Shown piece by piece: positions 32,100 to 39,647 of a DNA stretch of 64,000 nucleotides. A program made the translations under genes and the position numbers. The DNA is from Mesobacillus jeotgali (GTDB lineage: Bacteria; Bacillota; Bacilli; Bacillales; Cytobacillaceae). The DNA lies in contig NZ_CP134494.1 of assembly GCF_031759225.1 (NCBI RefSeq), forward strand, positions 374,001 through 438,000, given 5' to 3'. The notes below the pieces were generated by a model, which worked only from the letters and a program-made list of their open reading frames with translations, had not been told where the DNA came from and ran no database searches. Positions within the stretch are counted from its first letter, which is position 1; each line of letters starts with the position of its first letter.

Positions 32100-33221
32100 T
32101 TAGTATTTAGAAATATTATGCTGCCTCTTGCTGAAATCGGTCTCCTGGTAGTAGCTATTTTTCACGAGAATGTTCGGGCCCAGGCAGGATACAGCTGGGC
32201 AGTGGCAGCTTAGCTGCTTGGCGACTTCGGATTCTTGCCATTTTTGATAGGCGTCTTCCAGCCTTGTGTCCTGAATATTGCCTAGCGGAGGGGTGTCGCC
32301 GAAATCGGTGACGATGATATCGCCATTGAAAATGTTCACATTAAGGCGCGAACGTCCATCCGGATCATTCCTGACGGTGACGTTCTTGCTGCTATATAGA
32401 CGTTTCAGGAGTTCCAGGTCCTCCTTGTTGCTGCTGCAGGCATAAAAAGGCAGCGTCCCGAACAACATCCACACATTTTCATCACGATTGTCAAGCAGAT
32501 GGTGGATGGCATGGCGAGTTTCTTCAAGCGTCAGCGATTCAAGGCTGCTGGCAAAATCGCTAGGATACATAGGGTGCACCTCATGCCTCTGGCAGTGCAT
32601 TTCATCTACGATTTGCCTGTGTATTTTTTCAAGATAGGGCAAGGTCCGTTTATTGAGCATTGTTTCTGCCGACACCATGACTCCTGCTTTGACGAGCTCT
32701 CTGCTGTTCTCTATCATTCTTGCAAAATATTTTTCGCGCTTCTGGTAGTCGGGTTTCTTTTCCATCATCGCGAATCCGCCTTGGACGAAGTCATCGACCG
32801 TACCCCAATTATGGGAGATATGGAGAACATCCAAATAGGGGATGATCATCTCATAGCGTGACAGGTCCATTGTCAAATTGGAATTGATTTGCGTGCGGAC
32901 ACCACGTTCAGAAGCGTATTTTAAAATAGGGACAACGTAATTTTTTACAGAAGAAAGGGAAAGCATCGGTTCCCCGCCGGTAATGCTTAAAGAGCGAAGC
33001 TTCGGGATTTCGTCCAGCCGGTGCAAAAGCAGCTCCAATGGAAGTGCGGCAGGGTCCTTGGTTTGCAATGTATAGCCGACAGCGCAGTGCTCGCAACGCA
33101 TATTGCAGAGGGTTGTTGTCGTGAATTCGATATTGGTGAGTTGAGGGCTGCCGTATTGTTCGACATCAAGATAGGCTTCCCAGGGGTCGTGTTGAGGGGA
33201 TATGGTTTGTATGTATGACAT
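32100..33221 (-). CDS. yfkAB: Radical SAM protein YfkAB
   Basis: The 373-residue protein has the radical-SAM cluster motif CNMRCEHC (CxxxCxxC) near residue 39 and the SAM-binding SITGGEP. A C-terminal CHCPAVSC matches the CxCxxxxC signature that names the YfkAB family. It presumably holds [4Fe-4S] clusters and does radical chemistry on an unknown substrate. AAGGAGCC precedes the ATG. It is a single gene, divergent from the EAL-domain gene. B. subtilis annotates this as two adjoining reading frames; here it is one. Confidence 0.88.
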   Translation of the reverse strand: MSYIQTISPQHDPWEAYLDVEQYGSPQLTNIEFTTTTLCNMRCEHCAVGYTLQTKDPAALPLELLLHRLDEIPKLRSLSITGGEPMLSLSSVKNYVVPILKYASERGVRTQINSNLTMDLSRYEMIIPYLDVLHISHNWGTVDDFVQGGFAMMEKKPDYQKREKYFARMIENSRELVKAGVMVSAETMLNKRTLPYLEKIHRQIVDEMHCQRHEVHPMYPSDFASSLESLTLEETRHAIHHLLDNRDENVWMLFGTLPFYACSSNKEDLELLKRLYSSKNVTVRNDPDGRSRLNVNIFNGDIIVTDFGDTPPLGNIQDTRLEDAYQKWQESEVAKQLSCHCPAVSCLGPNILVKNSYYQETDFSKRQHNISKY

Positions 33222-33391
33222 GATTGGCTCCTTAGTGAATAATTTAGAAAAACCACTTCATTATACATGAGCGCCCTACAATCGCCTATTCCTCTCCCCC
33301 TATTTTGTTGTGTTTAGCGCTATGTTATTGGTTCATTTTACCTATTAATGATATAGTGATAACTAACTAACTTGAGAGGAAGCTGTCGTTC

Positions 33392-34378
33392 ATGAGTTGT
33401 AGTGCGTGTGTGGTGGGGAGTCTGCAGTTTGAAATCAAGGTTGAAGGGGAACGGAATTTGTTCATCTTTCCTGAAGTGATTGAGCATATGGAACGCAATG
33501 GTGAATTGGTTTGGGTGGATGGCGATTCGTTCATGATAAAGGAATCAGGAATGAGGGATTTTCTTGATTTTTGCCGGGATCATATGGAGTTCGAGAAGGT
33601 CTTTTTCCGGCTGGAGGGCAAGAAGTGGCTGCTGGTCGCTGAAGCGGAAGAAGTCCTCGAGAGCCAGTGGATTGATGAAGTTATCCGTAAAGAGCTGGTG
33701 ACCTGCCATGCTCAGCCGATCATTGATGGAGCAGGGGATGTTTATGCGTATGAGATGCTGGCCAGATTCTATCGTGAAGATGGAACAATGATTTATCCTG
33801 GAGAGATCTTCGGGGCAGCGAGGAAAAGGGACCGATTGTATGCACTTGACCGGATTTGCCGGATGGCTGCAGTAAGGGCGGCTGCTTTTACAGATAAAAA
33901 GGTTTTTATCAATTTCATTCCGACCTCCATTTATTCACCAGAATACTGTTTGAGATCGACCACCTTGTTGGCAGACACCTTAGGGGTGCACCCGGACCGG
34001 CTAGTCTTTGAAGTCGTGGAAACGGAAAATGTGGAAGACACTGACCATTTGAAACGGATCCTGGCTTTTTACAAAGAAAAGGGGTTCCGTTATGCATTGG
34101 ACGATGTAGGCGAAGGGTATAGTACGCTGGAATTGCTCGCTGACCTGCAGCCGCATTATATGAAACTGGATATGAAGTATGTCCAGGGAGTTGCCGTCGA
34201 TCCTCAAAAACAGCAGACAGCTTCCGCGTTTTTAGCCGAAGCAAAGAGATTGGGCTCTGTTCCGCTTGCAGAGGGAATCGAGGCTGAGGAAGATTTTGAG
34301 TGGCTTAAGGCGAACGGATATCAACTGTTTCAAGGGTATTTGTTTGGAAAGCCTGCCCCGGTTGGCCAATTAGCTTGA
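33392..34378 (+). CDS. EAL-domain protein (cyclic-di-GMP phosphodiesterase type)
   Basis: The 328-residue protein has a ~100-residue N-terminal segment without a GGDEF domain and then an EAL domain (~residues 105-325). The EAL signature reads YEML, which keeps the catalytic Glu. INFIP, FEVVETE, YALDDVGEGYSTLE, HYMKLD, AEGIE and QGYLFGKP are all recognisable. The loop 6 motif DDFGTG is changed to DDVGEG, so activity could be altered. It is probably cytoplasmic, since no membrane segment is visible. Its original terminator has been split by an IS element just downstream. Confidence 0.85.
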   Translation: MSCSACVVGSLQFEIKVEGERNLFIFPEVIEHMERNGELVWVDGDSFMIKESGMRDFLDFCRDHMEFEKVFFRLEGKKWLLVAEAEEVLESQWIDEVIRKELVTCHAQPIIDGAGDVYAYEMLARFYREDGTMIYPGEIFGAARKRDRLYALDRICRMAAVRAAAFTDKKVFINFIPTSIYSPEYCLRSTTLLADTLGVHPDRLVFEVVETENVEDTDHLKRILAFYKEKGFRYALDDVGEGYSTLELLADLQPHYMKLDMKYVQGVAVDPQKQQTASAFLAEAKRLGSVPLAEGIEAEEDFEWLKANGYQLFQGYLFGKPAPVGQLA

Positions 34379-34426
34379 AAAAAATTGACTAAACTAGCAC
34401 TGTGAAAGCAACAAAGTTTACGAGCC

Positions 34427-34442
34427 AAAAAAAAAGAAACCG
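34427..34442 (+). terminator. Left half of a terminator split by the IS
   Basis: A-rich arm AAAAAAAAAGAAACCG. Its partner CGGTTTCTTTTTTT now lies at 36335-36348, beyond the IS. Joined at the target duplication, the two form a bidirectional hairpin with loop GTCGATA between the EAL gene and the small minus-strand gene. Confidence 0.75.
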
Positions 34443-34451
34443 GTCGATACG
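34442..34451 (+). repeat. Left target-site duplication of the IS
   Basis: GGTCGATACG immediately precedes the left inverted repeat and recurs exactly at 36327-36336 after the right inverted repeat. Confidence 0.88.
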
Positions 34452-34496
34452 AGGCCACTGAAAAAGTCCCCACTGGATAGCTTGTTAAATAGGACC

Positions 34497-34630
34497 GGTT
34501 GATTTCCACTCCAGGTTGCTTCGCTTTCCGCGGGGCGTGCGGTGAGCCTCCTCAGCGCTAAAGCGCCTGCGGGGTCTCACCTGTCCCGCTGATCCCGCAG
34601 GAGTCTACGCACCTTCCGTTCCAATCAACC
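34497..34630 (+). repeat. Bacillus-type GC-rich palindromic repeat inside the IS
   Basis: A 134-base element bounded by GGTTGATT and AATCAACC contains several nested inverted repeats (TTTCCGCGGGGCG, GTGAGCCTCCTC with GGGGTCTCACC, CCCGCAGGAGTC). It is far richer in GC than its surroundings. I recognise this sequence type from many Bacillus intergenic regions. Here it lies between the left IS end and the transposase, so the element may travel with the IS. Confidence 0.75.
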
Positions 34631-34662
34631 TAGTGCTACTAAACCTTATTTAGACAAACTAT

Positions 34663-34709
34663 AAACCGTTCAAATCCTGACTTTTTTAAGGGATTTGGGC
34701 GGTTTTTAT
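34663..34709 (+). terminator. Intra-IS terminator upstream of the transposase
   Basis: AAACCGTTCAAATCC pairs imperfectly with GGATTTGGGCGGTTT and is followed by TTATTTT. It should stop transcription entering from outside. A TATAAT follows at 34712. Confidence 0.65.
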
Positions 34710-34748
34710 TTTATAATAGAATTAATTTAGCTGAAATGGGTGGTTCCA

Positions 34749-36206
34749 ATGATGTCAATGCAACAATCAATCAAACTAAGTCCTTATATGGGTCTCTATG
34801 ACCTTATCGTGCCAAAGGATAATATGTTGCGTCAGATTAATGATCTGGTTGACTTTACCTTTGTTTATGAAGAGCTCAAGGATAAGTATTGCCTTGATAA
34901 CGGCAGGAACGCAATCGATCCCATTCGCATGTTCAAATATCTATTATTAAAAACCATCCATGACCTTTCGGACGTGGATATTGTTGATCGTTCGAAGTAT
35001 GATATGTCGTTCAAATATTTTCTGGATATGACTCCAGAAGAGGAAGTTATAGACCCGAGCTCCCTGACCAAATTCCGTAAATTGAGGTTAAAGGATATTA
35101 ACCTCCTGGATCTGCTTATTAATAAAACGGTGGAGATTGCTTTAGAAAAAGAGATCATCAAAAGCAAATCCATTATTGTCGATGCCACTCATACAAAAGC
35201 CCGTTATAATCAGATGAAACCGAAAGAAGTTCTGATGGAGCGTTCCAAGAAGCTAAGGAAGGCAATTTACCAAATCGATGAATCCATGAAATCCAAATTT
35301 CCTTCCAAGACAAAGACTGATGTGTTGGAGGATGAAATTGCCTATTCACAGAAACTCATTGAAGTGATTGAAAAGGAAGAGACCCTGATTCAATACCCGG
35401 TAGTAAAAGAACAGCTTAACTTATTGAAAGAGACGGTCGCAGATGACCTTGAACAGATCAAATGCTCAAAGGATCATGATGCGAAAGTGGGACACAAGAC
35501 GGCAGATTCCTCTTTCTTTGGATACAAGACCCACCTGGCAATGAGCGAGGAACGAATCATAACGGCAGCTGTCATTACGACAGGCGAGAAAAACGATGGC
35601 AAGCAACTTCAAACTCTTATTGAGAAAAGCGAAGACGCAGGTATACAGGTTGAGACTGTGATCGGCGATGCGGCGTATTCAGAAAAAGACAATATTAAGT
35701 ACAGTAAAACAAACAAAATAAACTTGGTCGCAAAATTGAATCCAAGTGTTACCCAGGGATTCCGCTCAAAGGAAGACGAATTCGAATTTAATAAGGACGC
35801 TGGGATGTATGTCTGTAAAGCAGGACACCTCGCAATCAGAAAGGCTCGAACCGGAAAGAAAAACACTGGAACGAACCAGGTAGATACCTATTATTTTGAT
35901 ATTGATAAGTGCAAGCGTTGCCCCTTAAGGGAAGGCTGTTATAAAGAAGGTGCGAAAAGTAAGACGTATTCTGTTTCCTTGAAGTCAACTGAACACCTAG
36001 ACCAGGCAGAGTTTCAGGAAAGTGAATACTTTAAGCAGAAGTCCAAGGAGCGCTATAAGATTGAAGCGAAGAATAGCGAGTTGAAACACAGACACGGGTA
36101 TGATGTAGCCACATCCTCGGGTCTAATTGGCATGGAAATGCAAGGCGCCATGGCCATTTTCACGGTCAATTTAAAAAGAATTTTAAAACTGAAAGGGCAA
36201 CAATAG
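34749..36206 (+). CDS. IS1182-family transposase
   Basis: The 485-residue DDE transposase has the N-terminal segment MFKYLLLKTIHDLSDVDIVD and the catalytic-core pieces SKSIIVDATHTKARYN (first Asp), TVIGDAAYSEKDNI (second Asp) and, near the C-terminus, KSKERYKIEAKNSELKHRHG (Glu). A Cys-rich zinc-knuckle-like CKRCPLREGC lies between. Starts possible at GTG 34740 or ATG 34749/34752 are not resolved by a strong ribosome site. No stop or frameshift is seen. Confidence 0.92.
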   Translation: MMSMQQSIKLSPYMGLYDLIVPKDNMLRQINDLVDFTFVYEELKDKYCLDNGRNAIDPIRMFKYLLLKTIHDLSDVDIVDRSKYDMSFKYFLDMTPEEEVIDPSSLTKFRKLRLKDINLLDLLINKTVEIALEKEIIKSKSIIVDATHTKARYNQMKPKEVLMERSKKLRKAIYQIDESMKSKFPSKTKTDVLEDEIAYSQKLIEVIEKEETLIQYPVVKEQLNLLKETVADDLEQIKCSKDHDAKVGHKTADSSFFGYKTHLAMSEERIITAAVITTGEKNDGKQLQTLIEKSEDAGIQVETVIGDAAYSEKDNIKYSKTNKINLVAKLNPSVTQGFRSKEDEFEFNKDAGMYVCKAGHLAIRKARTGKKNTGTNQVDTYYFDIDKCKRCPLREGCYKEGAKSKTYSVSLKSTEHLDQAEFQESEYFKQKSKERYKIEAKNSELKHRHGYDVATSSGLIGMEMQGAMAIFTVNLKRILKLKGQQ

Positions 36207-36231
36207 AGGCCAAAGGGGACAAGAAACTGGA

Positions 36232-36283
36232 AAAAAAGCCGATTCAATTCCAAAAATATGGAGTTGGATCGGCTTTTTTGTTT
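36232..36283 (+). terminator. Terminator of the transposase gene
   Basis: AAAAAAGCCGATTCAATTCC pairs with GGAGTTGGATCGGCTTTTTT, giving a long stem with a few wobbles that ends in a T-run. It lies inside the IS. Confidence 0.85.
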
Positions 36284-36326
36284 GGTTATCATGAAAATCT
36301 AAAAAATCGGCAGATTTTCAGTGGCC

Positions 36327-36336
36327 TGGTCGATAC
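36327..36336 (+). repeat. Right target-site duplication of the IS
   Basis: GGTCGATACG directly abuts the right inverted repeat CAGTGGCCT and matches 34442-34451 exactly. Confidence 0.88.
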
Positions 36337-36350
36337 GGTTTCTTTTTTTG

Positions 36351-36533
36351 CTATATATTCTCGGCTGAATTCAAGGAACACCTTGATTCCAAAGCCTCTT
36401 TCACTTCTTTTATGGCAGCTGTCAGGAGCGCCATGTCCTTTTGAATTTGTGTTTTGATGACTTTATCAGCACTTGATTGATACTCATTTTTCAGTTGGCT
36501 TAGTTCCCTCTGGAATAGAAAAAGTGTCAGCAT
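36351..36533 (-). CDS. Small coiled-coil-like protein
   Basis: A 60-residue product starts at an ATG preceded by AAAAGGGGAGATAA on the minus strand; the frame extends further but lacks a ribosome site there. The sequence (QRELSQLKNEYQSSADKVIK) is rich in Lys, Glu, Gln and Ala and looks helical. No family is recognised. The original downstream bidirectional terminator was interrupted by the IS. It lies alone between the IS and narK's terminator. Confidence 0.55.
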   Translation of the reverse strand: MLTLFLFQRELSQLKNEYQSSADKVIKTQIQKDMALLTAAIKEVKEALESRCSLNSAENI

Positions 36534-36617
36534 CTTTATCTCCCCTTTTAGTGAAACTATCTTTCTCTCTATATAGTACCAAATACCCATTATTTATCTT
36601 TTGGAAACATAAAATTT

Positions 36618-36655
36618 GGAAAAAGAGTCTCACCTGACTAATAGGTGAGACTCTT
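36618..36655 (-). terminator. Terminator of narK
   Basis: The perfect 13-bp stem AAGAGTCTCACCT/AGGTGAGACTCTT is followed on the minus strand by a T-run, immediately after the narK stop codon. Confidence 0.9.
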
Positions 36656-36659
36656 GATT

Positions 36660-37967
36660 TTAAGCAGTTGTCTTTTGCGCTTCAAGTACTGCGACAGATT
36701 CTTTTCTCTGGTAGTAATACCAGTTCAGGACGATTGACAGTACATAGAATCCGATGAAGATAAAGAATGCGGGCACATACCCACCTGAAATGTTCACGGA
36801 CCATCCAAAAAGCTTTGGAATCAGGAAGGATCCGTAAGCTGCGAATGCTGCTGTGAAACCTAGTACTGGTGCTGCTTCTTTCGGTACGAAGATTCCAGGG
36901 ATCATTTGGAATGTTGAACCGGAACCGATTCCGGAAGCGATGAACAGGATCAAGAATGATGCCAGGAAGCCGCCGAACTGCTTAGTGCCAAGGAAGTAAA
37001 TGACGCTTCCGGCACCAGCCATCATTACAACCAGTACGATTGATGTCAGCTTCGCGCCACCCATCTTATCAGCAAGCCAGCCGCCTACTGGGCGGGATGC
37101 TGCAGCAAGGAAAGCACCTAAGAATGCTAATGAGATATATTCAGGGAACTGAGATTTTAACAATAGCGGGAATGCCGCTGAGTATCCAATGAATGAGCCG
37201 AATGTTGCAACGTAAAGCCATGTCATGATCCAAGTGTGCTTTCTTTTAACAATGACGAATTGATCAGAGAACGATTGCTTTGTTCCAGGCAGGTTATCCA
37301 TACCGAACCAGGCTGCGATTGTGACAATCGCGATTGGTAAAAGCCAGATGAATGCTGCGTTTTGCAGAAATACTTCCTGGCCGTTAGACAATTTCTGTCC
37401 ATCGCCAGCGATAAAAGCGAAAGTTCCAGTTGTAATGATCAATGGAGTTACGAATTGAACGACTGACACACCCATGTTTCCTAAACCGCCATTAATGCCA
37501 AGCGCGGTTCCGCGTGCTTTTTTCGGGAAAAAGAAGCTGATATTGGATGAAGAACTAGAGAAGTTACCGCCACCCAAGCCGGAAAGTGCTGCCAGTAAAA
37601 GCATCACAGAATATGGTGTATCAGGATTCTGGACTGCAAAACCGATTCCGACTGCAGGAATCGCAAGTACGGCTGTTGACAGGACCGTCCAGTTACGGCC
37701 GCCCATCATTCCAACGCCAAAGGTATACACAAATCGTAAAGTTGCCCCTACAAGACCAGGCATTGCTGCCAGAGTGAAAAGCTGCTGATCAGTAAAACTA
37801 AAGCCAATATCATTCAAGCGAATTGCGACTACAGACCAAATCTGCCAGACAATGAACGCGAGCATCAAGGAAGGAACAGAGATCCATAAGTTACGTTGGG
37901 CATGCTTTTTGCCTTCGGATTGCCAAAAACCATCGTCTTCAGGATTCCATTTATTTATGCGAGCCAT
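36660..37967 (-). CDS. narK: Nitrate/nitrite transporter, NarK family
   Basis: The 435-residue major facilitator protein has 12 membrane segments. Nitrate-porter signatures are present: GLVGATLRFVYTFG with the binding Arg in helix 2, ALSGLGGGNFSSSSSNISFF, GINGGLGNMGVSVVQF in helix 5 and AASRPVGGWLADKMGG with the second binding Arg. It exchanges nitrate and nitrite across the membrane during nitrate respiration. The gene starts at ATG 37967 after GGAGGAATT. A perfect Fnr-type site lies 70 bases upstream, so expression should rise without oxygen. No nitrate reductase genes are in the window. Confidence 0.92.
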   Translation of the reverse strand: MARINKWNPEDDGFWQSEGKKHAQRNLWISVPSLMLAFIVWQIWSVVAIRLNDIGFSFTDQQLFTLAAMPGLVGATLRFVYTFGVGMMGGRNWTVLSTAVLAIPAVGIGFAVQNPDTPYSVMLLLAALSGLGGGNFSSSSSNISFFFPKKARGTALGINGGLGNMGVSVVQFVTPLIITTGTFAFIAGDGQKLSNGQEVFLQNAAFIWLLPIAIVTIAAWFGMDNLPGTKQSFSDQFVIVKRKHTWIMTWLYVATFGSFIGYSAAFPLLLKSQFPEYISLAFLGAFLAAASRPVGGWLADKMGGAKLTSIVLVVMMAGAGSVIYFLGTKQFGGFLASFLILFIASGIGSGSTFQMIPGIFVPKEAAPVLGFTAAFAAYGSFLIPKLFGWSVNISGGYVPAFFIFIGFYVLSIVLNWYYYQRKESVAVLEAQKTTA

Positions 37968-38036
37968 TTTAATTCCTCCAAATATTTTTGAGTGAGTGTT
38001 TACAAGATTAATAAACCATTTATATCACACATCAGT

Positions 38037-38052
38037 TGTGACGAACCTCACA
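38037..38052 (-). promoter_or_regulatory. Fnr-type operator upstream of narK
   Basis: TGTGA-CGAACC-TCACA matches the Bacillus Fnr consensus (TGTGA-N6-TCACA) perfectly. If centred at -41.5, transcription of narK would start near 38003, and TTTATT on the minus strand sits where a -10 should be. This agrees with the known anaerobic control of narK by Fnr in B. subtilis. Confidence 0.8.
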
Positions 38053-38086
38053 TCTGGGAACACCAACACAATTCTGTCAAAAAGTC

Positions 38087-38115
38087 TTGAACATTCTTTG
38101 ACAGAGGGTGATAAA
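38087..38115 (+). promoter_or_regulatory. Possible promoter of the 22-codon gene
   Basis: TTGAAC and GATAAA are 17 bases apart. The proposed transcript would carry a leader with hairpin AGGGGTTTT/AAAGCCCCT before the small gene at 38196. Confidence 0.35.
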
Positions 38116-38195
38116 AGTAAGTACCCATAGGGGTTTTGCCTTAGAGAAAGCCCCTTGCCAAAGCTAAAAAGTATCATCATAGAAAAGGAGGAATT

Positions 38196-38264
38196 ATGAC
38201 AGCACTGGGCATGTGTTTGGCCACTGAAGATGGAGAAATGACAGATCAGGTAACCCATTATTGA
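38196..38264 (+). CDS. 22-residue small protein or leader peptide
   Basis: ATG 38196 follows a near-perfect ribosome site, AAAAGGAGGAATT, and encodes MTALGMCLATEDGEMTDQVT plus two residues before TGA. A strong terminator follows within 35 bases, and a structured leader and plausible promoter precede it. The complete small transcription unit divergent from narK supports real expression. No homologue is known to me, and the product could be a regulatory RNA instead. Confidence 0.45.
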   Translation: MTALGMCLATEDGEMTDQVTHY

Positions 38265-38295
38265 AGAAGACTAATTTGCAGACTTTTTACACATC

Positions 38296-38337
38296 AAAAA
38301 AGCCTTAATCACACACGAGTTTGATCAAGGCTTTTTG
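38296..38337 (+). terminator. Terminator of the small transcription unit
   Basis: AAAAAGCCTTAATCA pairs with TGATCAAGGCTTTTT around a short loop. It has T-runs on both strands and could act bidirectionally. Confidence 0.75.
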
Positions 38338-38360
38338 TAAGGGCGGTTAGCAATGAACCT

Positions 38361-38543
38361 TTATTCTCTTTTAATAGTGACCGGGTATAAATATGGAACA
38401 TCCGGTTCTTCGGTTATCCTTATTTTAGCTCTAATCGAATTGGAATTTAGAAGGTGAAAAATATAGGCTTTTTCATCATTTAATGGTAGACTGCAGTAGT
38501 TAATCGGGAATACTAATAGTATAGCTTTCGATAGGAGGGTTTT
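38361..38543 (-). pseudogene. Possible remnant of a small gene
   Basis: On the minus strand a frame of about 60 codons reads like protein, with LNDEKAYIFHLLNSN and TEEPDVPYLYPVTIKRE before TAA. It lacks any ATG, GTG or TTG start and runs into the neighbouring DUF1456 gene's ribosome site. It could be a 3' fragment of a lost gene or chance. Confidence 0.25.
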
Positions 38544-38545
38544 TC

Positions 38546-39037
38546 ATGCTTAACAATGACATAATGATCCGTTTGCGCTACGGACTGGATATTAAAGATA
38601 CTGATATGGTAGAGATCTTCAAGCTTGGCGGCATGAACGTGACGAAGGACGATGTCCGCATGATGCTGCAGAGGATAGATGAAGATGAATATGGTGAAGA
38701 GATTGTCCCAGAAGGCTACATAAGAGTCAACAATGCAATGATGGAGCAGTTCTTGAATGGTTTTGTCACTTTTAAAAGAGGAAAGCGTCCAGGGGAGACT
38801 GGCACTCCGCCGCTGACCGGGGAGACAGTAAATAACCAGCTGTTGAAAAAGGTGAAGATCGCGCTGGCGCTGACGAGCGAGGATATGCTTGAAATCTTTG
38901 ACCTTGCGGGAGTGCGTGTTTCGAAAGGCGAGCTGGGGGCTATTTTACGAAAAGAGGGGCATAAAAACTACCGGGAATGCGGCGATAAATTCGCGCGGAA
39001 TTTCCTTAAAGGTTTGGCCTTGAAGTACAGGGAATAG
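38546..39037 (+). CDS. DUF1456 (YehS) family protein
   Basis: The 163-residue protein holds two copies of an ~70-residue helical repeat: MIRLRYGLDIKDTDMVEIFK with LGGMNVTKDDVRMML, and KVKIALALTSEDMLEIFDLA with GVRVSKGELGAIL. Each ends near an FLNGFV or FLKGLA motif. This is the DUF1456/YehS pattern; its function is unknown. GATAGGAGGG precedes the ATG. The downstream terminator is shared with the convergent cysteine dioxygenase gene. Confidence 0.85.
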   Translation: MLNNDIMIRLRYGLDIKDTDMVEIFKLGGMNVTKDDVRMMLQRIDEDEYGEEIVPEGYIRVNNAMMEQFLNGFVTFKRGKRPGETGTPPLTGETVNNQLLKKVKIALALTSEDMLEIFDLAGVRVSKGELGAILRKEGHKNYRECGDKFARNFLKGLALKYRE

Positions 39038-39042
39038 GAAGT

Positions 39043-39081
39043 GAAGCATAGGGTGAATTACACCCCTATGCTTCTTTTTTT
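39043..39081 (+). terminator. Terminator of the DUF1456 gene
   Basis: GAAGCATAGGGTG pairs with CACCCCTATGCTTC and is followed by TTTTTTTAG. The right arm overlaps the last codons of the convergent minus-strand gene. Confidence 0.88.
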
Positions 39082-39647
39082 AGCCTAATTTCTTTCAGTT
39101 TCTGACGCTGTTCATCCGGCCACCATGCTCCGCAATCACCAGAGACGATACAGGCTGCGCATTTTTCGAAATCGTAAACTTTCATGCCGCTGATGGGCGG
39201 AGAATATAGGTGGAGGGTGACGAGTCCCCTTGTATCGTCGGCCTGCATTTTATGGACGCCTTTCTTAGGTGCGAAAAAGTACTGGCCTTGATGATGGTAC
39301 TCCTTGAATAGCTCTTTCGGCAGGTTATTGCCATTGACCTCGTAAACGGAATTAACAGAAGTCCCATTAAGAACCTGGATCCATCCATGGGAATCGCCAT
39401 GGTCATGTGGAGAGCATTCTAAATCTGACCAGTTCATCACGAGCAGCTCGACATCTTCGTTTTTATACAGTAGTTTACGGTAATAAGGCTTTCCGGAAGA
39501 TGATTGAAGTAAAGGCGCTAGGTCAGTTACAGACATATTGAGCTCCGTCAGCGCTTCCTTCATCTCTAGTCTGGATGGATTTTTCAATGATTCTAACACG
39601 TTTTTTGCCTGAGGATGCAAAGTCAAGGTCACTCCCACCTTTCTCAT
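39066..39647 (-). CDS. Cysteine dioxygenase family protein
   Basis: This cupin-fold iron enzyme of up to 193 residues should oxidise cysteine to cysteine sulfinate. Two metal ligands lie in SPHDHGDSHGWIQVLNG and the third His in GVHKMQ. The C-terminus has CAACIVSGDCGAWW. The first ATG overlaps the upstream stop (ATGA coupling). An internal TTG behind GAAAGGTGGGAG is an alternative start, so the first ~8 residues are uncertain. It forms a two-gene operon with a DMT exporter. Confidence 0.85.
   Translation of the reverse strand: MRKVGVTLTLHPQAKNVLESLKNPSRLEMKEALTELNMSVTDLAPLLQSSSGKPYYRKLLYKNEDVELLVMNWSDLECSPHDHGDSHGWIQVLNGTSVNSVYEVNGNNLPKELFKEYHHQGQYFFAPKKGVHKMQADDTRGLVTLHLYSPPISGMKVYDFEKCAACIVSGDCGAWWPDEQRQKLKEIRLKKEA

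Larger units (their letters stand above)
34452..36326 (+). mobile_element. IS1182-family insertion sequence, apparently intact
   Basis: The element begins AGGCCACTGAAAA and ends TTTTCAGTGGCCT, giving perfect inverted ends of at least 13 bases. It is flanked by a 10-base direct duplication. Inside are a ~134-base palindrome-rich repeat, a terminator that can block read-in, one full transposase gene and a second terminator. Intact ends, an intact duplication and an unbroken transposase suggest a recent insertion that may still be active. Confidence 0.88.

Noticed and set aside
38025..38258. 77-codon minus-strand frame upstream of narK
   Set aside because: It covers the Fnr site and the better-supported 22-codon plus-strand gene, and has no ribosome site.
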